From contig JACJZW010000007.1 in the NCBI GenBank assembly GCA_020635355.1, positions 1 through 64,000 of the forward strand: a stretch of 64,000 nucleotides of DNA, read 5' to 3'. Source of the DNA: Flavobacteriales bacterium. GTDB lineage: Bacteria; Bacteroidota; Bacteroidia; NS11-12g; UBA9320. This document shows, piece by piece, positions 45,517 to 52,606 of this stretch (position 1 is the first letter of the stretch; every line of letters begins with the position of its first letter). Both the position numbers and the translations under genes were made by a program. A model generated the notes under the pieces. That model was not told the origin of the DNA, did not search any database, and saw only the letters and a program-made list of their open reading frames with translations.

Positions 45517-45554
45517 CAAAGGTAGGCGGATTGTCCAAACAGGACAACCCGCCT
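45517..45554 (-). promoter_or_regulatory. yidC promoter embedded in an imperfect palindrome
   Basis: On the minus strand TTG, a 20-base gap and TACCTTTG (plus 45517-45524) form a promoter 20 bases before the yidC ATG. The same bases form a hairpin: AGGCGG (45524-45529) and TTGTCC (45531-45536) pair with GGACAA (45542-45547) and CCGCCT (45549-45554), with one 1x1 mismatch and a 5-base loop. It follows the pckA stop, so it could also stabilise or end the pckA transcript, although no T-run follows. Confidence 0.6.
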
Positions 45555-45598
45555 TCCAAGTGTTTGAAATCTTAACAGCGCTGATTAACGCGCGTTGC

Positions 45599-47191
45599 TT
45601 ACGAAGTGCGCAGGGCCTTAGGCGCAGCAGCCTTAATCTCCTCGTTGGCGCCAGCTTCGAATTTGCTGAAATTGTCGTTAAATAATCCGGCAAGATGATT
45701 GGCTTTTTCGTCGTATGCCGACTTATCCGACCATGTGTTTCGAGGATTCAAAACCTCAGATGGAACATTAGGACAAGTTGTTGGCATTTGAAGTCCAAAG
45801 ACCGGATGTTGTGTGTATTCAACCTGATCCAGTTCACCGTTTAACGCTGCCGTAATCATGGCACGTGTATTCTTCAGACTCATTCGTTTTCCAATGCCAA
45901 ATGGTCCACCACTCCAACCGGTGTTCACCAACCACACATTCACATTGCTCTCGCGCATTTTTTCGCCAAGCATCTCAGCATATTTGGCCGGATGCAATGG
46001 AAGGAAAGCTTGTCCAAAACACGCACTGAAAGTGGCTACAGGATCAACGATTCCAGCCTCGGTACCCGCCACTTTTGCGGTGTAACCGCTGATGAAGTGA
46101 TACCCCGCCTGGCCTGGATTCAGCTTGGAAATCGGAGGCAAAACACCAAAGGCATCTGCCGTCAGGAAGAAAATATTCTTAGGCGCAGTTCCAACGGATG
46201 GAACCGCGATATTGTCAATGTGGTCAATTGGATAGGCAACACGCGTATTTTCGGTTACCGTCGTATTGGTGTAATCAACCTCATTTGAATTCGGGAAGAA
46301 TCGAACGTTCTCAACCAGGGCGCCTCGTTTGATAGCTTTCCAGATTTGTGGTTCTTTTTCTTCAGTGAGGTCGATACATTTCGCATAACACCCGCCTTCA
46401 AAGTTAAAAACGGTGTTACCGGACCAACCATGCTCATCGTCACCAATGAGTTTGCGATCCGGATCGGCAGACAAGGTTGTTTTTCCTGTACCGGACAAAC
46501 CAAAGAAGATTGCGGTGTCTCCCTGTTCACCAATGTTGGCCGAACAGTGCATTGAAAGAACGCCTTCGTTTTCCGGCAGGGTGTAGTTCAAAACTGAGAA
46601 AATTCCCTTTTTCAACTCACCGGTGTATCCTGATCCACCGATCAAGATGATCTTGTTGGTGAAGTCAACGATGGTAAAGTTATGCTGACGTGTTCCGTCA
46701 ACAGCAGCATCCGCATTAAAGCTTGGAGCGGCCAGAATAATCCATTCAGGTTGTTGATTGGCTGCTTCTTCAGCAGTAGGCCGAAGGAACAGGTTATTGG
46801 CGAACAGATTCTGGTAAGCCGATTCGGTTACCACGCCAATGTTCATTCTGTAATTCTCATCGGCACAAGCATAGGCATCACGCACATAAATTCGTTTGCC
46901 TTCGTAATGCTTGATGACTTTAGCCAATAAGGCATCAAATTTCTCACGTTCAAAAGGTTGGTTTACACTTCCCCACCAAACGGTGTTTTCGGTGGTGGCA
47001 TCCCGAACCACAAATTTATCTTTAGGAGAACGGCCGGTGAATTCACCGGTATCCGCAGCCAATGCTCCGGTGCTGGTAAGTTCACCTTCTTTGTTGTTCA
47101 GAGCATGCTCAATCAATTCATCTACCGAGAGGTTTAGGAATGCTTCTGAAGCATTCGCCATGACCTTTTCAATGATCGGATTGTTTTTCAT
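45599..47191 (-). CDS. pckA: Phosphoenolpyruvate carboxykinase (ATP)
   Basis: A 530-residue ATP-dependent PEP carboxykinase that converts oxaloacetate to PEP at the start of gluconeogenesis. Visible: TGRSPKDKFVVRD (oxaloacetate site), MHCSANIGEQGDTAIFFG with the P-loop GLSGTGKTTLSADP, IGDDEHGW, and FEGGCYAKCIDL. Length is typical. A TAnnTTTG-type box lies upstream (plus 47227-47234). Confidence 0.97.
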   Translation of the reverse strand: MKNNPIIEKVMANASEAFLNLSVDELIEHALNNKEGELTSTGALAADTGEFTGRSPKDKFVVRDATTENTVWWGSVNQPFEREKFDALLAKVIKHYEGKRIYVRDAYACADENYRMNIGVVTESAYQNLFANNLFLRPTAEEAANQQPEWIILAAPSFNADAAVDGTRQHNFTIVDFTNKIILIGGSGYTGELKKGIFSVLNYTLPENEGVLSMHCSANIGEQGDTAIFFGLSGTGKTTLSADPDRKLIGDDEHGWSGNTVFNFEGGCYAKCIDLTEEKEPQIWKAIKRGALVENVRFFPNSNEVDYTNTTVTENTRVAYPIDHIDNIAVPSVGTAPKNIFFLTADAFGVLPPISKLNPGQAGYHFISGYTAKVAGTEAGIVDPVATFSACFGQAFLPLHPAKYAEMLGEKMRESNVNVWLVNTGWSGGPFGIGKRMSLKNTRAMITAALNGELDQVEYTQHPVFGLQMPTTCPNVPSEVLNPRNTWSDKSAYDEKANHLAGLFNDNFSKFEAGANEEIKAAAPKALRTS

Positions 47192-47226
47192 TTAGTGTCG
47201 CTTAACGTTTTACTCAAAAAGTGGTG

Positions 47227-47234
47227 CAAAGGTA
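47227..47234 (-). promoter_or_regulatory. Possible -7 box of pckA
   Basis: TACCTTTG on the minus strand, about 36 bases before the pckA ATG; it lies inside a short inverted repeat (GTGGT at 47221-47225, ACCAC at 47236-47240). No -33 TTG at the usual distance. Confidence 0.4.
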
Positions 47235-47258
47235 AACCACTATCCCAATTATAAATCG

Positions 47259-47609
47259 TCAACCTGAAATCTTGACATTGTACCCCTGCTGGATTAACAG
47301 TTCTTTTAACCGGCTTTTGAAGTCGCCTTGAATGATAATTTCACCATCCTTTACAGACCCGCCTGTTCCACACTGTGTTTTGAGCTTTTTACCCAATTCC
47401 GTCAGGCGTTCATCCGACTCTTCAAATCCCGTTAGCAAGGTAACCACCTTGCCTTTTCGATGCCGTTTATCCAGCCGGATGTAGATGGTTTGTGCACCGG
47501 GGTCAATCACCTCGTCCTCATCCTCCTCATAATCCGGCAAATTATCCGGATCGGTGCTGTACACCAATCCACCCAAATCACTCAAATCCCGCAGTTTCTT
47601 CTTTTTCAT
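47259..47609 (-). CDS. SUI1/eIF1-type translation factor (YciH family)
   Basis: A 116-residue bacterial member of the SUI1 (eIF1) family, which is thought to affect start-site choice on the ribosome. The C-terminal SUI1 core is clear: RHRKGKVVTLLTGFEES, KKLKTQCGTGGSVKDGEIII, and QGDFKSRLKELLIQQGYNVK. The start is the ATG at 47609 (MKKKKLRDLSDLGGLVYSTD), four bases after a TAnnTTTG box; the open frame continues upstream into folP and is not used. Confidence 0.88.
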   Translation of the reverse strand: MKKKKLRDLSDLGGLVYSTDPDNLPDYEEDEDEVIDPGAQTIYIRLDKRHRKGKVVTLLTGFEESDERLTELGKKLKTQCGTGGSVKDGEIIIQGDFKSRLKELLIQQGYNVKISG

Positions 47610-47613
47610 ACCG

Positions 47614-47621
47614 CAAAGATA
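47614..47621 (-). promoter_or_regulatory. -7 box four bases before the SUI1 gene
   Basis: TATCTTTG on the minus strand ends four bases before the ATG at 47609, and lies directly after the folP stop. This suggests a leaderless transcript separate from folP. No clear -33 box is seen. Confidence 0.5.
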
Positions 47622-47622
47622 C

Positions 47623-48504
47623 TCAGTTGGAGAGGGTGGAAGGCGACTGCACTGCCGCCACAATCGCGCGAACCTGGACCGCTTCTGAAACATCGTGAAC
47701 CCGAATTACGGAGGCACCGTTGAGCAAGGCAATGGTATTTAATGACGTGGTTCCGTTGAGGGCTTCACTTGGATTCACGTCCAGCAATCGGGTAATCATG
47801 GACTTCCTTGAGATGCCTACTAATAAAGGACAACCCAACACTTCCATAAGCGCGGGAATCGCTCGCATCAGTTGATAGTTGTGTTCCAGCGTTTTCCCAA
47901 ATCCAAAACCGGGATCCAGCATTACATCCTGAATTCCAGCCGTTCTAAAGGCAATGAGCTTCTGTTCGAAGTAGTGCATCACCTCTCCAACCACATCCGT
48001 GTATTGAGGATTTTTTTGCATCGATTCTGTTTTTCCCTTTTTGTGCATGGCGATATACGGTGTACCCAACTCACCCACCACTGGGATCATGTTGTGGTCA
48101 TCATCTCCGGCACTGATGTCGTTAATAAGGTGCGCGCCACAGGAAACCGCTTCCCTGGCCACCGAGGCCCGAAAGGTATCTACCGAGATTAACGTGCCTC
48201 GCAATGATTGCCTCACAGCTGTAACCACTTCCCGGATTCGCTCTAACTCAAGATCTTCAGGTACCGGAGTGGATCCGGGCCTACTGCTTGATGCTCCGAT
48301 ATCCAGTATATCGGCGCCCTGTTCAACCATTTTTTCAGCGTGGTGAACAGCTTGTTTTACATCCAGAAACTGCCCTCCATCAAAGAAACTATCGGAGGTA
48401 ATGTTGAGGACTCCCATGACGAGTGGTTGGTAAAATGTGCGTAACTCACCGCCAATCTTCCACTGGAACGGCCTGAAAGTCACGGGATTTTGTGATGACT
48501 GCAT
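47623..48504 (-). CDS. folP: Dihydropteroate synthase
   Basis: A 293-residue folate enzyme joining pterin pyrophosphate and p-aminobenzoate. Signatures: VMGVLNITSDSFFDGG, QGADILDIGASSSRPGS, ISVDTFRASVAREAV, LINDISAGDDDH, DVMLDPGFGFGKTLEHNYQ, LVGISRKSMI and IRVHDV. The start is the ATG at 48504; the frame is open further upstream but that part runs antisense through the DUF1599 gene. Divergent from DUF1599, only 21 bases away. Confidence 0.93.
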   Translation of the reverse strand: MQSSQNPVTFRPFQWKIGGELRTFYQPLVMGVLNITSDSFFDGGQFLDVKQAVHHAEKMVEQGADILDIGASSSRPGSTPVPEDLELERIREVVTAVRQSLRGTLISVDTFRASVAREAVSCGAHLINDISAGDDDHNMIPVVGELGTPYIAMHKKGKTESMQKNPQYTDVVGEVMHYFEQKLIAFRTAGIQDVMLDPGFGFGKTLEHNYQLMRAIPALMEVLGCPLLVGISRKSMITRLLDVNPSEALNGTTSLNTIALLNGASVIRVHDVSEAVQVRAIVAAVQSPSTLSN

Positions 48505-48525
48505 ATTTTTGCCTAAAAAATTCGC

Positions 48526-49068
48526 TTGCCGAAAACAGTTGACCAATATAGAAGCGCCATGGCACAATGCCGGGATATTTTCGAAAAAAAAACCCGGGAT
48601 TATGGCACCGCGTGGCGCATACTTCGCCCCCAATCGCTCACGGATCAGATATTCATTAAGGCTCAGCGAATCCGAAGTATTGAAGAAAAAAAGGAAAGTC
48701 GGGTTGGAGAAGGCATTGATCCGGAATACATCGGTATTTATAACTATTGCATACTTGCCCTGATTCAACTGGAACTAGGCGAAACCGAACCCATGGAAAT
48801 GGACCCGGATCGGGTGTTGAACGCGTTTGATGCAGAGGCTGATAAAACGATGAACCTCATGCTGGCAAAGAATCACGACTATGGTGAAGCATGGCGGGAT
48901 ATGCGTGTTTCAACCTTCACCGATCTCATTCTGATGAAGATCCTACGCATTCGTCAGATCGAGGACAACAACGGCGAAACGCTGATCTCTGAAGGCCTGG
49001 ACGGCAACTACAGGGATATGATGAACTATGCTATCTTTGCTTTGATCCGCCGATCTGAATCCCAATGA
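48526..49068 (+). CDS. DUF1599 (Nmad1) tandem-domain protein
   Basis: A 180-residue protein with two copies of one domain: KKTRDYGTAWRILRPQSLTD (21-40) and AKNHDYGEAWRDMRVSTFTD (114-133), each followed by an RIRSIEE/RIRQIED helix and a YNYCILALI/MNYAIFALI helix. Pfam names the family nucleotide modification associated domain 1, with no proven activity. The start is taken as TTG at 48526, because the residues before the first ATG (48559) match the family N terminus (QY..AM.QCRDIFEKK). Overlaps the next gene by ATGA. In Bacteroidota it is often next to folP, as here. Confidence 0.8.
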   Translation: MPKTVDQYRSAMAQCRDIFEKKTRDYGTAWRILRPQSLTDQIFIKAQRIRSIEEKKESRVGEGIDPEYIGIYNYCILALIQLELGETEPMEMDPDRVLNAFDAEADKTMNLMLAKNHDYGEAWRDMRVSTFTDLILMKILRIRQIEDNNGETLISEGLDGNYRDMMNYAIFALIRRSESQ

Positions 49069-50609
49069 AGTTCCTCATCCAATTTTGCCGTGTTATCGTT
49101 GGCCTGCTCTTCATTTTATCAGGCCTGCTTAAACTCAACGATCCAACCGGTTTTAGTTATAAACTTGAGGAATACTTCACTGTTTTTGCCGGAGATGTAG
49201 AAACTCAGCAGGACTCACTGCGGGTTGCAGTTTCATTTGGATCAGGTACCCCAACCATGTATTCCCGCGAGGTTACGACCTCTGATTCCATCCTGCCGGT
49301 GGTATTTACACCTTCGCTTTTACCAATGCAGGTTGTGGAGCGGGAAGATGGCACCCTGGATTCCATTCAACGTATGGTGGTAAACACACTGGTTGAAGGG
49401 TTTGAACTTCGTTCCGACACCTTTATTCAAACCATTGTAACTCCGCATGCTCACATCCGCGTTCTATCGGGTTCCAATGAACTAAGTGCGGTGGATCATA
49501 CCATTAACTGGAATGAGACTACCTCTCATGAATCCAATGTTTCCGGCTTGTACAAGGCCCAATCCTGGATCTACGATTTCTTCCTGTTTTGCAAAACCAA
49601 GGCACTCTTCTTCGCCATCTTCGTAAGTTGGCTGGAGGCCATACTCGGTTTTGCCCTGTTAATTGGTTGGCAAGCCCGATTTACCATCTGGATGATTGCC
49701 CTGATCACCATCTTCTTCACCTTCCTCACCTGGTATTCCTGGCATTATAATAAAGTGACGGATTGCGGATGCTTTGGCGATGCCTTGCCGATGGATCCCA
49801 GACAATCGTTTTATAAGAATGTCGTCATTGGCGCACTCATCCTAATTTTAATCCTGGGCGCAAAACGGATCAAAGCCGTATTCTCTAACCCGTTTGGCGT
49901 AAAGTTTTTAACCATCGTTACCATCTTGCTCATCGGCTTTAGCCTCTATTGCCGACATTTCCTTCCGGTAGTGGATTTCCTCAAATTCAAAGAGGGCAAC
50001 GATATTAAGGCACTGATGGAGGTGCCCGAGGGCGAACGCAAAACGCCGCATGTGATCACCAAATATCGGTATCTGTCAAAAGATGGAAGTGGTGAGGAAA
50101 TGATCGTGACCTTCGATAGTGAGACCAACTCCTTCACCCCAAAAATTGATTACGCCAAGTACAAATACGATGCGGTAGTATCGGAAGAGGTTATTGCCGA
50201 AGCCTTTACGCCTCCCATACATGATTTTAAAATTCTCAATGCCGATCAGGATGTAGATTACATCGAAGATTTCTGGCAAGGTGATGATAAGCTCCTGTTG
50301 GTATTTCACGATTTAACGAAGTGCAACGAGAAATCCATTAAAGAACTGCGTGAATTGGTGGCACAATGGACCGCATTGGACAAACCTGTATGGGCTCTTA
50401 CAGCCAGCTCTGCCTCTGAAGCCGAAGAATTCAGACACAAACATCAGATATCTGAATTTGATTTTAACTACGGCGACAACACCCAGTTGAAGTCCATCAT
50501 CCGTTCTAATCCCGGTGTGGTACTCATCACCGATTCAACGGTAGTCAAAAAGCAGTGGCCTTCTACCCGACTGCCAACATTCAAGAAACTGCAGCGATTG
50601 GCTGATTGA
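49065..50609 (+). CDS. BT_3928-type DoxX/MauE-like membrane protein with thioredoxin-like tail
   Basis: A 514-residue protein. After helix 1 (FCRVIVGLLFILSGLLKLND) there is a periplasmic insert of about 125 residues, then helices 2-4 (about 170-265) with the family mark DCGCFGDALPMDPRQSFYKN, a further helix (about 285-303), and a C-terminal thioredoxin-like domain (about 390-510). That domain has no CXXC: the matching site reads HDLTKCNEKS with one Cys. DoxX/MauE proteins are thought to work in envelope redox or electron transfer. It overlaps DUF1599 by ATGA and the permease by TGATG. Confidence 0.78.
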   Translation: MKFLIQFCRVIVGLLFILSGLLKLNDPTGFSYKLEEYFTVFAGDVETQQDSLRVAVSFGSGTPTMYSREVTTSDSILPVVFTPSLLPMQVVEREDGTLDSIQRMVVNTLVEGFELRSDTFIQTIVTPHAHIRVLSGSNELSAVDHTINWNETTSHESNVSGLYKAQSWIYDFFLFCKTKALFFAIFVSWLEAILGFALLIGWQARFTIWMIALITIFFTFLTWYSWHYNKVTDCGCFGDALPMDPRQSFYKNVVIGALILILILGAKRIKAVFSNPFGVKFLTIVTILLIGFSLYCRHFLPVVDFLKFKEGNDIKALMEVPEGERKTPHVITKYRYLSKDGSGEEMIVTFDSETNSFTPKIDYAKYKYDAVVSEEVIAEAFTPPIHDFKILNADQDVDYIEDFWQGDDKLLLVFHDLTKCNEKSIKELRELVAQWTALDKPVWALTASSASEAEEFRHKHQISEFDFNYGDNTQLKSIIRSNPGVVLITDSTVVKKQWPSTRLPTFKKLQRLAD

Positions 50610-51649
50610 TGTTTGTTCTCCGAAAAATAGGCTATGCCATCCTGATCCTGTTCAGTGTTGCTACGGTTGTATTTTGGTTATTTAGCTTCTCATTTCCCAG
50701 TCCGGAAGAAATTCTGGTGACCGACCGCACGGATGAATCAACCCTGAACGCGATTCGTGAAGAGTTAAAACTGGACCAGCCAAAAGGAGTGCAGTACATC
50801 TCGTTTTTGAATGACCTCTCCCCGATTTCTCTGTATCCCACCAACAATGTTCCGGATGTCCATCATGTCTCCCTCGGTTTGGGTTCCAAAGCCGTTGTGC
50901 TGAAACTGCCGTATCTCAGGCGATCATTCATCACCGGTCAGCCAACTGCCTCATTACTGATTGAAGCATTCAAGGGCACACTCATTCTGGCGGTTTCTGC
51001 CATGGTGATGGCCACGTTGATTGGGTTGATATTCGGGGTATCTACCACCTTCTTTCCCGGTGGATGGATGGATCGAAGCATTGTTTTTTTATCGACCCTG
51101 GGAATCAGCGTTCCATCCTTCTTTTCAGCCATTATCTTAAGTTGGCTGTTTGGATATGTACTTCATCAAACCACCGGATTGCCGGTTGTGGGTTCCTGGA
51201 TAGAATTAAATGAATTGGGTGAACGCGTGATTCGATGGCCCAATTTGATTCTTCCGGCTATCGCGCTGGGAATCAGACCGCTGGCCATTATCACTCAGCT
51301 CACACGAAATTCCATGTTGGATGCACTGGGTCAGGATTACATCCGCACCGCCCGTGCGAAAGGTTTGGGAACAACAGCCGTTTATTTCAAGCATGCCTTG
51401 AAGAGTGCCTTAAATCCGGTGATTACCTCTATATCCGGGTGGTTTGCCTCCTTGTTGGCCGGTGCCTTTTTTGTTGAGTATATTTTTAGCTGGAAAGGAT
51501 TGGGTGCCTTAACCATTCACGCATTGGAAACCAGTGATCTTCCTGTTGTGATGGCCGCGATTGTTTTTATCGCCGCCATTTTCGTGGTGATCAACTTTTT
51601 GGTGGACGTACTCTATACGTACCTTGATCCCCGAATTCGTTTATCATGA
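50609..51649 (+). CDS. DppB-like ABC transporter permease without partners
   Basis: A 346-residue inner-membrane permease of the oligopeptide (DppB/OppB) type, with six helices. The C-terminal half has the ATPase-coupling EAA-like loop (LDALGQDYIRTARAKGL, then GTTAVYFKHALKSALNPVIT). DppB normally works with DppC, ATPases and a binding protein; none are present here. It sits between the DoxX-like gene and aroK with overlapping codons on both sides, so it is probably co-translated. Confidence 0.85.
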   Translation: MFVLRKIGYAILILFSVATVVFWLFSFSFPSPEEILVTDRTDESTLNAIREELKLDQPKGVQYISFLNDLSPISLYPTNNVPDVHHVSLGLGSKAVVLKLPYLRRSFITGQPTASLLIEAFKGTLILAVSAMVMATLIGLIFGVSTTFFPGGWMDRSIVFLSTLGISVPSFFSAIILSWLFGYVLHQTTGLPVVGSWIELNELGERVIRWPNLILPAIALGIRPLAIITQLTRNSMLDALGQDYIRTARAKGLGTTAVYFKHALKSALNPVITSISGWFASLLAGAFFVEYIFSWKGLGALTIHALETSDLPVVMAAIVFIAAIFVVINFLVDVLYTYLDPRIRLS

Positions 51650-52164
51650 AGATCATTCTGATCGGGTTACCAGGTGTTGGAAAATCGTATTGGGGACAAC
51701 GGCTGGCAAGTCATCTGAACGTTCCTTTCTTCGATTTAGATCTTCTCATCGAACAAACCGAAGGCAAATCCATCTCCGACGTATTTGCTCAACAAGGAGA
51801 ATCGTATTTCCGGAAGAGTGAACAGATGCACATGAGTAAGCTTCTTTCCGATACCCGTTCGATGGTGGTTGCCACCGGTGGAGGAACGCCGTGTTATGCA
51901 AATTCCATGTCGGTTATGAAAAAATCCGGTATCACGGTGTACTTGAAAGATGAGTTAAAATCCATTGCTGATCGAATCCGTTCCGAGGACGGCATCCGAC
52001 CACTCTTTGCGTCGATGGGGCAAAATACCGAAGTTGTGCTCCGTAAAATGTTGGATGAAAGAAAGGCATTTTACGAGCAATCCCACATCATCACTGACGT
52101 TTCAGGACTTCGAAATCCGCACTTATTCACAAAACGGCTGGAATTATTCACAGGTACAACCTGA
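51646..52164 (+). CDS. aroK: Shikimate kinase
   Basis: A 172-residue kinase of the aromatic amino acid pathway that phosphorylates shikimate with ATP. Walker A GLPGVGKS, VPFFDLDLLIEQTEGKSISD with the shikimate-binding Asp, FRKSE, VATGGGTP and IRSEDGIRPLF are all in place. Its ATG overlaps the permease stop (ATGA). Confidence 0.95.
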   Translation: MKIILIGLPGVGKSYWGQRLASHLNVPFFDLDLLIEQTEGKSISDVFAQQGESYFRKSEQMHMSKLLSDTRSMVVATGGGTPCYANSMSVMKKSGITVYLKDELKSIADRIRSEDGIRPLFASMGQNTEVVLRKMLDERKAFYEQSHIITDVSGLRNPHLFTKRLELFTGTT

Positions 52165-52209
52165 TTCGCATTTCATGTGGCTCAAAATCTTTAACATTGC
52201 TCGTGAACT

Positions 52210-52240
52210 CGCGAAGACCTTAGTGTCACAAGGGTTCGCG
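52210..52240 (+). other. Hairpin in the HU-gene leader
   Basis: CGCGAA (52210-52215) pairs with TTCGCG (52235-52240), and CCTT (52218-52221) with AAGG (52230-52233), around an 8-base loop. A box one mismatch from TAnnTTTG (TAACATTG, 52192-52199) lies just upstream, so the hairpin may sit at the 5' end of the HU mRNA. It lacks a T-run and is not a typical terminator for aroK. Confidence 0.4.
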
Positions 52241-52274
52241 TATTATTAAGAATTAATTATTTAACTCTAGAAAC

Positions 52275-52547
52275 ATGAACAAATCGGATTTGATTTCAAC
52301 AATGGCTGCCGAAGCAGGCATCACTAAAGCACAAGCTCAAACTGCATTGAATTCCTTCCTGGATTCTTCTTCATCAGCTTTGAAAAAAGGTGACAAAGTA
52401 ATCCTCGTAGGATTCGGTACTTTCTCAGTATCTAAGCGCGCTGCCCGTACAGGACGCAACCCACAAACTGGAAAAGAGATCAAGATTGCAGCTAAGAAGG
52501 TTGTTAAATTTAAAGCAGGATCTGAGCTCTCTAACAAAGTGAACTAA
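52275..52547 (+). CDS. hup: HU-family DNA-binding protein
   Basis: A 90-residue HU/IHF-type nucleoid protein that bends and compacts DNA as a dimer. The helical N terminus (NKSDLISTMAAEAGITKAQA), the strand VILVGFGTFSVSKRAARTGR and the DNA-binding arm GRNPQTGKEIKIAAKK are all present. It is followed by a strong terminator. The leader holds a hairpin. Confidence 0.96.
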   Translation: MNKSDLISTMAAEAGITKAQAQTALNSFLDSSSSALKKGDKVILVGFGTFSVSKRAARTGRNPQTGKEIKIAAKKVVKFKAGSELSNKVN

Positions 52548-52569
52548 GAGTCCTCTGCTTGAAGATTTT

Positions 52570-52599
52570 AACCCTGGCGGTATCCGTCAGGGTTTTTTT
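52570..52599 (+). terminator. Rho-independent terminator after hup
   Basis: An 11-bp stem (AACCCTGGCGG at 52570-52580 with CCGTCAGGGTT at 52584-52594, one G-T pair) with a 3-base loop is followed by seven T. Confidence 0.93.
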
Positions 52600-52606
52600 G
52601 TGCCCA

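Noticed and set aside
47259..47609. SUI1 gene as a transfer from a eukaryote.
   Set aside because: SUI1/YciH proteins are widespread in bacteria and base use here matches the neighbours.
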